Shown: one piece after another, positions 1 through 6,551 of the stretch | Layout: each line of letters begins with the position of its first letter | How positions within the stretch are numbered: the stretch's first letter is position 1 | From: a virus | Length of the DNA: 26,505 bases | IMG/VR virus record: IMGVR_UViG_3300017769_000103 | Location: 1 to 26,505 of that record | Direction: 5' to 3' (one strand) | Translations under genes and position numbers: made by a program | Notes under the pieces: generated by a model | Database searches by the model: none | What the model was told of the DNA's origin: nothing | What the model saw: the letters and a program-made list of their open reading frames with translations, nothing else

Positions 1-3
1 CTT

Positions 4-23
4 TTGTAGTACCTTGTAGTACC
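4..23 (+). repeat. Perfect tandem 10-bp repeat (2 copies)
   Basis: TTGTAGTACC is present twice without a spacer, and each copy contains GTAC. A third, degenerate copy (TTGTAGTGCT) lies at 92-101. Such iterated short sites next to a small-terminase gene can be protein-binding sites, but nothing here proves it. The window starts only three bases earlier, so more copies could lie upstream. Confidence 0.6.
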
Positions 24-66
24 AGTTCCATAACATACTAGAAGAAGATAGATAGGCTGATGCACG

Positions 67-106
67 TTTTGTGCGTTGACACAGGGTGTATTTGTAGTGC
101 TAAACA
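67..106 (+). promoter_or_regulatory. Putative promoter before the packaging block
   Basis: The 12-mer TTTTGTGCGTTG (67-78) recurs exactly at 6996-7007 and 18200-18211. It runs into TTGACA (76-81), a perfect sigma-70-type -35 box. A TGC followed by TAAACA (98-106) lies 19 bases downstream as a possible extended -10. The same TTGTGCRTTG core occurs before three other late gene blocks. The promoter role is inferred. Confidence 0.4.
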
Positions 107-147
107 TGGGGGGAGAGAGGGAGAGGGGGGCTACAGTAGGAGTTTAT

Positions 148-525
148 ATGAGTAACATAGCATTAAGAAAACTAACACGTAAGCAGACAGCATTGGTTGA
201 AGCGTATGTAGCAAATGGTGGTAATCTTACACAAGCCTCACAAGAAGCTGGCTACGCTGAAGGCGACAGCGGAAGAGTGACTGCACAGAAGAGTATGAAG
301 CTAGCCCATGTGCAGCAGTACATGATGGAAGTTGTAGCTAAAGAGTTTAGTAGACATGCTCCTGCAGCCGTACACCAGTTGGCAGGGCTAGCTAAGCAAG
401 CTAAGAGCGAGTATGTACAGCTTGAGGCTAGCAAGGATCTATTGGATAGAGCAGGGTTTAAGCCAGTAGATAGATCGCAAGTACAACTGGCAGGAGATAT
501 TAAGGTTTCGATTGATCTTGGCTAG
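148..525 (+). CDS. terS: Terminase small subunit
   Basis: This protein is expected to recognise phage DNA and regulate the large terminase during packaging. It has 125 aa from ATG 148, which is preceded by AGGAG at 138-142 with five bases of spacing. A longer reading from a TTG at 76 adds a low-complexity G/A-rich peptide and is unlikely. Residues about 10-35 (LTRKQTALVEAYVANGGN followed by an AG-Y motif) fit the N-terminal helix-turn-helix of small terminases. The middle is helical and the tail contains RAGFKPVDRS, a phrase I recognise from podoviral small terminases. It opens the late block, with the large terminase seven small genes downstream, which supports the call. DNA specificity cannot be read from the sequence. 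Confidence 0.82.
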   Translation: MSNIALRKLTRKQTALVEAYVANGGNLTQASQEAGYAEGDSGRVTAQKSMKLAHVQQYMMEVVAKEFSRHAPAAVHQLAGLAKQAKSEYVQLEASKDLLDRAGFKPVDRSQVQLAGDIKVSIDLG

Positions 526-633
526 GGGGTAGGGGGTTAAAAAACCTCGATAGTTACGTAGCTAGTGGTCCCTCACTCACATGATTGTTAAAAAAAGCTT
601 GAAAAAATATTGGTAATAAAAAGGGTTTTGTAA

Positions 634-741
634 ATGAGTAGATTTGGTGATAAGGTTCCAGAGACGTTTGACAACAGTGCAGATAATTCTACAGCTAAGA
701 AGGCGTTGAAGAGTAGTGGATATACAAAGGAGACTGAGTGA
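634..741 (+). CDS. Short hypothetical protein, 35 aa
   Basis: An ATG at 634 with AAGGG at 621-625 opens a 35-residue frame (starting MSRFGDKVPE, ending SGYTKETE). It stops with TGA at 739-741, and that TGA overlaps the ATG of the next gene, a coupling typical of this block. The product is hydrophilic, rich in Asp, Ser and Lys, with no hydrophobic segment. I do not recognise a family. The 108 bases before it (526-633) contain no gene. The tight junction and ribosome site are the main evidence that it is real; being so short, it could still be chance. Confidence 0.45.
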   Translation: MSRFGDKVPETFDNSADNSTAKKALKSSGYTKETE

Positions 742-959
742 TGTGTGGTGGAAGCAAGACTACCTCTGTGTCTGAAAAGACTGAAGAGTTTTATGCAGCT
801 GGTAAGAAGGACTATGGTGACTTACCTTCCCTAGCAATGGGGGATAGGGTTGAGCGTACCGAGGATGGTATGAAGGATATACCTAAGAAAAAGAAAAAGG
901 ATGTTAACAAGTCGGTTGCTAATGCAGCTAGGTCATTGTTAATGCCGTATGCGAAATGA
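741..959 (+). CDS. Small phage protein with MCGGSK start, 72 aa
   Basis: The start ATG at 741 overlaps the stop of the previous gene and has AGGAG at 728-732. A GTG three bases earlier would add only one Met. The protein begins MCGGSK, then a mixed charged region, then a five-lysine run (about residues 50-54) and a C-terminal helix ending SLLMPYAK. The N-terminus resembles the small protein at 3790 (MCFGGGSK). Cys-Gly-Gly starts like these are common in small virion-associated proteins of marine podoviruses as I know them. No enzymatic motif is visible. Role unknown; possibly a minor virion or packaging-associated protein. Confidence 0.65.
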   Translation: MCGGSKTTSVSEKTEEFYAAGKKDYGDLPSLAMGDRVERTEDGMKDIPKKKKKDVNKSVANAARSLLMPYAK

Positions 960-1252
960 GTAGTACCCCAGCGTGGACACGCAAAGCAGGGAAGAATCCT
1001 AAGGGTGGTCTTAATGCTGAAGGGCGTGCATCTTATAAAGGCGGTACACTTAAAGCCCCAGTTAAGTCTGGTGATAATCCAAGAAGAGCTTCTTTCTTAG
1101 CACGAATGGGCGGTATGCGTGGGCCAGAGCGTGACTCTAAGGGCAAACCCACTAGACTTCTTCTTAGCCTAAAGGCATGGGGAGCATCGTCAAAAGCTGA
1201 CGCTAAGTCTAAAGCAGCAGCAATTAGCAAAAGGAATAAAAAGAATGCCTGA
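956..1252 (+). CDS. DUF6321-like basic phage protein, 98 aa
   Basis: The ATG at 956 overlaps the preceding stop (ATGA), so translation is probably coupled. The product is very basic. The N-terminal phrase PAWTRKAGKNPKGGLNAEGR, then ASYKGG, PVKSG, PRRASFLARMGGMRGP and KGKPTRLLLSLKAWG match a short protein I recognise from many marine phage genomes (DUF6321 as I recall it). Its function is not established. The C-terminus is an Ala/Lys/Ser tail. The dense positive charge and place between the terminase subunits would suit contact with DNA, but that is inference. Confidence 0.72.
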   Translation: MSSTPAWTRKAGKNPKGGLNAEGRASYKGGTLKAPVKSGDNPRRASFLARMGGMRGPERDSKGKPTRLLLSLKAWGASSKADAKSKAAAISKRNKKNA

Positions 1253-1682
1253 TAGAAAACGCGAAGGCCAAAATTTTAAGGCTCGTACATTACTAAAAAG
1301 AATACAAAAAGAATTAAAAACTACAAAAGGTTACGAGGGTAGGTCAATATTTGAAAGCGATTTTACTACGATAAAAGGTAAAAGAGTTGAAAAACTTGTA
1401 TCCCCAAGAAAAGTTGCTAGTGCTGTTGTTGCTGGGTTTGACGCAGCTAAAAGAAAAATTAAAGGTGAAGAAAGCCGCAAGTCTTTATTGCTAAAAGAAA
1501 AGAAAATAAAGCATATGATTGGTGACCTAAAAGCTATTGATAGTAAGGTTTATGTTACCGACAAAGGTGAAAAAGATAGTAAAGGCAGAGCCGTTAAAGG
1601 AAGATTGTTTGACACAAGAACAAATGCTTCTCCGCAAACAGTTAAAAAATCTAGGCGCAGTGAGCGCGAAAGGATGAAGTAA
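1245..1682 (+). CDS. Lysine-rich hypothetical protein, 145 aa
   Basis: The ATG at 1245 overlaps the end of the previous gene by eight bases and is preceded by AAGGA at 1231-1235. The protein is strongly basic along its whole length, with no hydrophobic segment and no cysteine. Residues 1-60 contain TLLKRIQKELK and RVEKLVSPRK. The middle is a predicted helix rich in Lys and Glu (about residues 70-95), and the C-terminus ends KKSRRSERERMK. I do not recognise a family. It sits in a run of small Lys-rich genes and could be a DNA- or RNA-binding or minor virion protein; this is a guess from charge. Confidence 0.6.
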   Translation: MPDRKREGQNFKARTLLKRIQKELKTTKGYEGRSIFESDFTTIKGKRVEKLVSPRKVASAVVAGFDAAKRKIKGEESRKSLLLKEKKIKHMIGDLKAIDSKVYVTDKGEKDSKGRAVKGRLFDTRTNASPQTVKKSRRSERERMK

Positions 1683-1831
1683 TGGCTAATGGATTATATG
1701 CAAACATGAATGCACGTAAGAAAAAGGGAACAAGTAGATCTAAGAAGAACTCTACTATTAGCGATAAGGCTTACAAAAATATGAAAGCTGGCTTCCCTAA
1801 GAAGAAAACTCTATTGAAAAAGGATAAATAA
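1682..1831 (+). CDS. Small basic phage protein (MANGLYAN family), 49 aa
   Basis: Its ATG shares a base with the previous TAA (TAATG) and its own TAA shares a base with the next ATG. The 49-residue product starts MANGLYANMNARKKKG and contains DKAYKNMKAGFPKKK. The pattern is like short proteins I know near the terminase or portal of marine podoviruses (GLYANI.A.RKR, then ..K). About a third of the residues are Lys or Arg. It has no membrane or signal segment. Function unknown; a nucleic-acid or virion role is plausible. Confidence 0.6.
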   Translation: MANGLYANMNARKKKGTSRSKKNSTISDKAYKNMKAGFPKKKTLLKKDK

Positions 1832-2010
1832 TGGCTTGGACATTTAAGAATGGTGACGTATATACAGGCGACACACACGAATTAGCTGGCATGACTTACT
1901 CTGGAAAGACGCGTACTCGCGATTCTAAGCCTCTGCTAGAGGTAAAAGAGGCAGCAAAGCCTAAGAAAGAACGAAAAACTAGAGCGACACCCTTTAAAAA
2001 GGAAAAGTAA
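1831..2010 (+). CDS. Small hypothetical phage protein, 59 aa
   Basis: The frame opens with ATG overlapping the preceding stop (TAATG) and runs 59 codons to TAA at 2008-2010. The N-terminal half (MAWTFKNGDVYTGDTHELAG then MTYSGKTRT) looks like a small folded beta-rich unit. The rest is a Lys/Glu/Ala tail ending PFKKEK, which may be disordered. I have seen similar MAWTFKNG-type peptides in marine phage packaging regions but cannot name a family. The unbroken chain of overlapping junctions is the best evidence that it is translated. Confidence 0.55.
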   Translation: MAWTFKNGDVYTGDTHELAGMTYSGKTRTRDSKPLLEVKEAAKPKKERKTRATPFKKEK

Positions 2011-2012
2011 CC

Positions 2013-2207
2013 TTGAGTTTTCTTAATACATTGCAGCCGAAAGAGCGCGATACATTGCGTAGGGTGGTGCGGATAGTACATATGAAGCATCATCCCAAGC
2101 ATTTTCAGACAGATTTCGAAGCTGATAAGATTATTGAGGCTATTGGCCCCGAAATTGCAGCTAGAATGATTAAAGTTGGCGTAGATAATAAGATATTAGA
2201 TAAGTGA
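2013..2207 (+). CDS. Small phage protein upstream of TerL, 64 aa (TTG start)
   Basis: TTG at 2013 is the most likely start: GGAAAAG at 2001-2007 precedes it, and the first in-frame ATG (2082) would remove a conserved-looking N-terminus (MSFLNTLQPKERDTLRRVVR). The remainder, with MKHHPKHFQTDFEADKIIEA and AARMIKVG, is predicted helical and matches a short protein I recognise directly before the large terminase in related marine phages. It overlaps the GTG of the large terminase by four bases (GTGA), implying coupled translation. Function unknown; a packaging accessory role follows only from its neighbours. Confidence 0.62.
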   Translation: MSFLNTLQPKERDTLRRVVRIVHMKHHPKHFQTDFEADKIIEAIGPEIAARMIKVGVDNKILDK

Positions 2208-3727
2208 TAGATTTTAAATACAGGCCAGATGGCGAAGTTGTTAAGGCGTTTATGAAAGACGACACGTTTTTTCGTGGCATTCGTGGGCCTGTTGGTTCTG
2301 GCAAGTCAGTATCTTGTTGCGTAGAAATTTTTAGACGCGCACTAGCGCAGAAGCCTAATAAGCAGGGCATACGCCGCAGCAGATGGGCAATAATCCGTAA
2401 TACAAACCCACAGTTAAAGACTACAACCATAAAAACTTGGCTTGATTGGTTTCCAGAAGATGCATGGGGTAAGTTTACTTGGTCTGTTCCCTATACACAT
2501 ATGATAAAAAAAGGCGATCTTGAGCTTGAAGTCCTCTTCTTAGCACTTGATAGGCCAGAAGATGTTAAGAAATTGCTGTCTTTAGAGCTGACAGGCATAT
2601 GGGTTAACGAAGCTAGAGAGATTCCTAAGTCAATTATTGATGCATGTACCATGCGTGTAGGTCGTTTTCCTTCTATGCGTGATGGCGGTGCTACTTGGAC
2701 AGGCGTTATCTGTGATACTAACGCACCAGAAGAAGATCATTGGTGGCCTATCATGTCTGGCGAAGTCCCAGTTCCTGACCATATACCGCGTGAACAGGCT
2801 AAAATGCTGGTGAAACCCGACAACTGGTCGTTTTATACCCAACCTAGCGGCATGGTAGAAAAGTTTGACGAAGATGGCGAGATAGATGACTATGTACCTA
2901 ACGATGTTGCAGAGAATAGGGAGTATATGCGTGAAGATTACTACCCAAATCTAATACGTGGTAAGACAAAAAGCTGGATTGACGTGTACGTTATGAACAA
3001 ATTAGGCTCAATCCAAGAGGGTAAACCTATCTATCAGATGTTTGCAGCCGATATGCACGTAGCAAAAGAGGAAATACCTATCGCTGCTGGCTCTCCCCTA
3101 TACATTGGTATAGATTTTGGGCTTACCCCTGCTGCTACAATGGGGCAAAAGGTACGCGGAAGGTGGCTAATACAGCAAGAAATCGTTGCATTTGACATGG
3201 GTATCGTTAGATTTGCAGAGGTATTGCGCCAAGAGATAGCGACTAGGTTCTCTACATGCTCCGAGGTATTTATATATGGCGACCCTGCTGGTGATTTCCG
3301 CGCTCAAACTGATGAATCAACGCCGTTTCATATACTGCGCGGTGCTGGTTTGCGTGCTTTTCCTGCTCCTTCTAACTCTGTTGACCTAAGATTAGAGAGT
3401 GTTGCGTCCCAATTACAGAAAATGGCAGACGGAAAGCCAGCATTTCTTATAGATCCTCGCTGTCAGCAGCTAATAAAAGGCTTTGAAGGTGGGTATCAGT
3501 ACAGACGTATGGAGGTTTCGGGCGAAAGATACGCCGATAAGCCTGATAAAAATATGTTTTCACACGTACATGACGCATTACAGTACCAAATGTTAGGGGC
3601 TGGAGAGGGTAGAGCCTTAATAAACAACCAGAAACCAGCGTCTGCTACTGTTGCAAACGCCTCGTTTAACGTGTTTGATAACAGAAATAAGCCACAGCGT
3701 AGAAAAGGTTTGTGGTCAAGACTCTAA
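2204..3727 (+). CDS. terL: Terminase large subunit (ATPase and nuclease)
   Basis: This is the DNA-packaging motor: it hydrolyses ATP to drive DNA through the portal and cuts concatemers. It has 507 aa, normal for the family. A Walker A motif (GPVGSGKS) is at residues 28-35, and a Walker-B-like strand GIWVNEAR at 131-138 with E136 as the probable catalytic carboxylate. The C-terminal RNase-H-like nuclease shows Asp residues at D304 (YIGIDFG), D360 (YGDPAGDF) and D457 (HVHDALQY). The start is GTG 2204, coupled to the previous gene (GTGA); the first ATG (codon 17) would leave a very short lead to the P-loop. The order terS, small genes, terL, portal supports the assignment. Confidence 0.95.
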   Translation: MIDFKYRPDGEVVKAFMKDDTFFRGIRGPVGSGKSVSCCVEIFRRALAQKPNKQGIRRSRWAIIRNTNPQLKTTTIKTWLDWFPEDAWGKFTWSVPYTHMIKKGDLELEVLFLALDRPEDVKKLLSLELTGIWVNEAREIPKSIIDACTMRVGRFPSMRDGGATWTGVICDTNAPEEDHWWPIMSGEVPVPDHIPREQAKMLVKPDNWSFYTQPSGMVEKFDEDGEIDDYVPNDVAENREYMREDYYPNLIRGKTKSWIDVYVMNKLGSIQEGKPIYQMFAADMHVAKEEIPIAAGSPLYIGIDFGLTPAATMGQKVRGRWLIQQEIVAFDMGIVRFAEVLRQEIATRFSTCSEVFIYGDPAGDFRAQTDESTPFHILRGAGLRAFPAPSNSVDLRLESVASQLQKMADGKPAFLIDPRCQQLIKGFEGGYQYRRMEVSGERYADKPDKNMFSHVHDALQYQMLGAGEGRALINNQKPASATVANASFNVFDNRNKPQRRKGLWSRL

Positions 3728-3772
3728 ATTGTGCATTGAAAATTATTCTTTTCTGTGCCAACCAATGTAAAA
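3723..3772 (+). promoter_or_regulatory. Putative promoter/leader before the portal block
   Basis: TCTAAATTGTGC (3723-3734) is identical to 18182-18193 before the fibre gene. A second block, TTCTGTGCCAACCAATGTAA (3751-3770), matches 18215-18233 closely. TTGTGCATTG at 3729-3738 fits the TTGTGCRTTG core seen at three other block starts, followed by TTGAAA (3736-3741) and a TGC 27 bases after the core start. The promoter reading is inference from recurrence and position. Confidence 0.42.
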
Positions 3773-3789
3773 CAACCAAGGAGAATGAT

Positions 3790-4038
3790 ATGTGTTTTGG
3801 TGGCGGAAGCAAAAGAAGCCAAGCTGATATAGATGCTGAAGCAAAAGCTGCATCGGATGCTCGTATAGCAGCAGAAGATGCAAAGCGTGAAGAAGTTGAA
3901 GTAAAAGCAGAACAAAAACGTGAAGATATTGGTGAAGCAGTAGAGTCACGCGCTGAAAGCAAAGGTATGCGTGGCGGTAAAGGTCGTCGTTCTTTGTTCA
4001 GAGCTGGCGGTGGTGGATTTTTAGATCGGTTTAGTTAA
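3790..4038 (+). CDS. Small Gly-rich virion-associated protein (MCFGGGSK), 82 aa
   Basis: ATG 3790 follows AAGGAG at 3778-3783 with six bases of spacing, so the longer reading from 3712, which overlaps the terminase and the putative promoter, is rejected. The protein starts MCFGGGSKRS and continues with a long Ala/Glu/Lys helix (about residues 14-55, likely coiled coil). It ends with a basic Gly-rich tail (GMRGGKGRRSLF then RAGGGG). Short proteins of this layout sit just before the portal in many T7-like phages. Its stop overlaps the portal ATG (TAATG). The start recalls the 72-aa protein at 741. Role unknown, probably a minor head or connector-associated protein. Confidence 0.68.
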   Translation: MCFGGGSKRSQADIDAEAKAASDARIAAEDAKREEVEVKAEQKREDIGEAVESRAESKGMRGGKGRRSLFRAGGGGFLDRFS

Positions 4039-5579
4039 TGGATAAAACAGCCAAGCAGTACATACAGAAGTATGAGAAAGCCAAGTCCTTTCGCGAGAAC
4101 TGGGTTCCGTTGTTTGAGGAGTGCTATGAGTATGCACTACCTCAACGTGAAAGCTTTTACGCTGAAACTGCTGGGCAAAGACGCGATGATCGCATATTTG
4201 ACGAGACTGCGGTGGTTGGTGTTCAAGAGTTTGCTAGTCGCCTCCAATCTGGGCTTGTACCTAATTTTGCTAGGTGGGCTGATCTCATGGCTGGTAGTGA
4301 AGTTCCTCCAAATCAGCGCGAATCTGTTGATAACGAGCTTGACGAAGTAACAGAATACGTCTTTGAGATACTACAAAACTCTAACTTTAGCCAAGAAGTA
4401 CACGAATCCTTTATGGATTTAGCGGTTGGTACTGGTGTTTTATGCGTAGAAGAGGGCGATGCGCTTAGTCCTGTCAACTTTTCTGCTATACCATTGCCTC
4501 ATGTGGTGCTAGATACTGGCCCAGATGATAGAATTGACCACGTTTTTCGTGAAAGAAAGGGTGTAAAGTACGATCATCTAGCTATGATGTACCCAAATGG
4601 TACGCTTGATCCTAAAGTTATGAACTATATGGGGTCAGATAAGACAACAACTGTGCTAGAAGTTATATGTCGTGACTATACAGTTAAGAATGAAGAGGCT
4701 TATCTAAGCTATGCGTTCTGTATGACTACAAATACTGTACTAAACTACAAACAAATGAAGGGTAACGGCTCGAATCCGTTTATATGCTTCCGTTGGTCTA
4801 AGTGTGCTGGCGAAGTTTATGGTCGCGGCCCATTAATTAACGCATTATCTGCTATAAAAACTACAAATCTTACCATTGAAATGATACTTGAGAATGCACA
4901 GATGGCTATCTCTGGCATATACCAAATGGAAGATGATGGCGTAATAAACCCAGATACAATACAGTTAGTCCCAGGATCTATAATACCAAAAGCTATGGGA
5001 TCTAGCGGATTACAGCCTATTCGTGCAGCAGGGAACTTTGATGTAGCCCAGTTAGTGCTTGGTGATATGCGTCAAAACATAAAACGTGCGCTATATAACG
5101 ATATGTTAGGCAATCCAGACAAGACACCAGCGTCAGCAACAGAAGTAGCAGAGCGTATGGCAGACCTTTCTAGGCGTATGGGTGCTGCTTTCGGTAGGTT
5201 ACAAGCTGAATTAGTGCAACCTGTACTGCAGCGCGTTATTTACATCCTTAAAAAGCAAGGACGCATTGATGTACCTACAGTAAATGGGCGTGAAGTTAAG
5301 ATACGTTCCGTTTCTCCGCTAGCTCAAGCTCAATCTAACCAAGATATTTCTAGTGTTGGACGCTTCCTTGAGATGGTCGCTGGTACGTTTGGGCCAGAGA
5401 TGTTGCAGCTACTTATTGATGGCGAACAAACAGCTATACATCTAGCTAAAAAGTTTGGCGTTCCTGAAAGCTTGATTCGCGATGAAGAACAGCGTAAACA
5501 AATAGCTGCATTAGCGCAACAAATGGCGCAACAACAAGCGCAGCAACAGCAAGGTGAGATGGTTGAACAGCAAGGTTAA
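4038..5579 (+). CDS. Portal (head-tail connector) protein
   Basis: Twelve copies of this protein should form the ring through which DNA enters and leaves the capsid. At 513 aa it fits the T7 gp8-type connector family (head-to-tail connecting protein). Typical phrases are WVPLFEECYEYALPQRESF near residues 22-40, GVQEFASRLQSGLVPNFARW near 61-80, the KCAGEVYGRGP stretch in the middle, and PASATEVAERMADLSRRMG, the helix seen in podoviral portals. The C-terminus (from about residue 494) is a Gln-rich tail, probably flexible and internal to the capsid. It is followed by the Bbp19-like gene and the scaffold, the expected head order. Confidence 0.93.
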   Translation: MDKTAKQYIQKYEKAKSFRENWVPLFEECYEYALPQRESFYAETAGQRRDDRIFDETAVVGVQEFASRLQSGLVPNFARWADLMAGSEVPPNQRESVDNELDEVTEYVFEILQNSNFSQEVHESFMDLAVGTGVLCVEEGDALSPVNFSAIPLPHVVLDTGPDDRIDHVFRERKGVKYDHLAMMYPNGTLDPKVMNYMGSDKTTTVLEVICRDYTVKNEEAYLSYAFCMTTNTVLNYKQMKGNGSNPFICFRWSKCAGEVYGRGPLINALSAIKTTNLTIEMILENAQMAISGIYQMEDDGVINPDTIQLVPGSIIPKAMGSSGLQPIRAAGNFDVAQLVLGDMRQNIKRALYNDMLGNPDKTPASATEVAERMADLSRRMGAAFGRLQAELVQPVLQRVIYILKKQGRIDVPTVNGREVKIRSVSPLAQAQSNQDISSVGRFLEMVAGTFGPEMLQLLIDGEQTAIHLAKKFGVPESLIRDEEQRKQIAALAQQMAQQQAQQQQGEMVEQQG

Positions 5580-5823
5580 TATTGGAGTCGATGGTTATCA
5601 GAGAGCTACAAGTCAAGATCTCCAGATTAGCCAGAATATTGCTGAAACATTTAGTACTCCTGCTGGTGAGGCTGTCTTAAAGTATTTGCGTTCAGTTACT
5701 ATTGAAATGGTACATGGGCCTAATGTGACCACAGAAGAACTACGACACCATGAAGGTCAGCGTTATATCGTTGGCCTTTTAGAGCGTCGAGTATCACATG
5801 CACATAGGAGTAAAAACAAATGA
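5554..5823 (+). CDS. Bbp19-like phage protein
   Basis: The frame overlaps the portal end and runs to TGA at 5821-5823, which overlaps the scaffold ATG. The core (NIAETFSTPAGEAVLKYL, then HHEGQRYIVGLLERR) fits the short helical domain called Bbp19 in podoviruses: a FxTPxGxxVLxxL helix, a loop, and an EGxRxxxxxL helix. It is always near portal and scaffold and has no proven function. The start is uncertain: GTG 5554 gives 89 aa, while TTG 5563 is better placed after AAGGTGAG (5551-5558). No in-frame ATG is usable. Confidence is high for the gene, moderate for the first residues. Confidence 0.72.
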   Translation: MRWLNSKVNIGVDGYQRATSQDLQISQNIAETFSTPAGEAVLKYLRSVTIEMVHGPNVTTEELRHHEGQRYIVGLLERRVSHAHRSKNK

Positions 5824-6551
5824 ATGACATACCAGTAGGATCAGAGCAGTCTACACATGGTGAAGCAGAAGAGCGTGACTTCGTAGTTGCTGAAGACGCG
5901 GCTCCAGCTAGACCAGAATGGTTGCCAGAAAAGTATAAGAGTGGTGAAGATTTAGCTAAAGCTTATAAAGAACTAGAGTCTAAGCTAGGCACTAAAGAAG
6001 AAGATCTGCGCGCACAGTTTAAAGAAGAGTTTGACTCTAGCAAAAATGCTGATCGCCCTGCATCTGCTGGCGAATATGCATTGCCAGACTTTGTAGACAA
6101 CGAAGAAGCTGTTGATAACGAGCTATTAAAATGGTGGGCTGAAGAATCATTTGATAATGGGTTTGGTCAAGATAAATTTGAAAAAGGTATCGAGATGTAT
6201 CTTCAAGCATTAGATGGGTCTGCTCCTGATCTTGATGCTGAAGCTGCAAAGCTAGGGGAGAATGCAGATCAGCGTATTGAGTCAGCTTCAATGTTCGCCA
6301 CTAAATTCTTCCCTAGCGAAACTATGCCAGCAATCGAGCGTTTGTTTGAAACGCACGAAGGTATTGTAGCTATGGAAGCCATACAAGAAGCTATGAAAGA
6401 TGGCTCATTTGCTGGTGATGCCACCCCTGCTGCTGGTCTTTCAGAAGATAGCTTAAAGGAAATGATGCAAGATCCTAGGTACTGGAGTAAGAATGATCCA
6501 GCATTTGTTCGGCAAGTAGAGGCTGGCTTTAAGAAGCTTTATGGAAGCTAA
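5820..6551 (+). CDS. Capsid assembly scaffolding protein
   Basis: It should form the temporary internal core on which the capsid protein assembles. It has 243 aa, very acidic and helical, as expected. The phrase PEWLPEKYKSGEDLAKAYKE at residues 32-51, followed by a charged helix, is diagnostic of podoviral scaffolds. The sequence then alternates acidic helices and ends with a positively charged stretch (RQVEAGFKKLYGS) that could contact the capsid protein, as C-terminal tails of scaffolds do. The ATG overlaps the previous stop (ATGA) and the end overlaps the next gene by 11 bases. It sits between portal and major capsid protein as in T7. Confidence 0.9.
   Translation: MNDIPVGSEQSTHGEAEERDFVVAEDAAPARPEWLPEKYKSGEDLAKAYKELESKLGTKEEDLRAQFKEEFDSSKNADRPASAGEYALPDFVDNEEAVDNELLKWWAEESFDNGFGQDKFEKGIEMYLQALDGSAPDLDAEAAKLGENADQRIESASMFATKFFPSETMPAIERLFETHEGIVAMEAIQEAMKDGSFAGDATPAAGLSEDSLKEMMQDPRYWSKNDPAFVRQVEAGFKKLYGS

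Larger units (their letters stand above)
1..147 (+). other. Non-coding leader upstream of the terminase genes
   Basis: Stop codons occur in all forward frames and no gene can be followed into this stretch from the left. It holds a perfect tandem 10-bp repeat (TTGTAGTACC at 4-13 and 14-23), a related 8/10 copy at 92-101, a putative promoter (67-106) and a purine-rich run of G and A at 108-130. The ribosome-binding site of the terminase small subunit is at 138-142. Lying directly before the terminase small subunit, it could include packaging-recognition or transcription-control sites, but that is inference from position only. Confidence 0.5.

Noticed and set aside
76-147. TTG-initiated N-terminal extension of the small terminase
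   Set aside because: It would translate the G/A-rich leader and the putative promoter into low-complexity sequence; AGGAG sits correctly before ATG 148.
533-548. Weak hairpin after the small terminase gene as terminator
   Set aside because: The stem has only six pairs including a wobble, loop AAAA, and no T-tract follows; downstream genes look co-transcribed.
3712-3789. Extended start of the small MCFGGGSK protein
   Set aside because: The extension overlaps the terminase end and a conserved leader; AAGGAG points to ATG 3790.
4072-4350. 92-codon frame inside the portal gene
   Set aside because: It lies in another frame of a well-supported portal gene, without a ribosome site or family resemblance.
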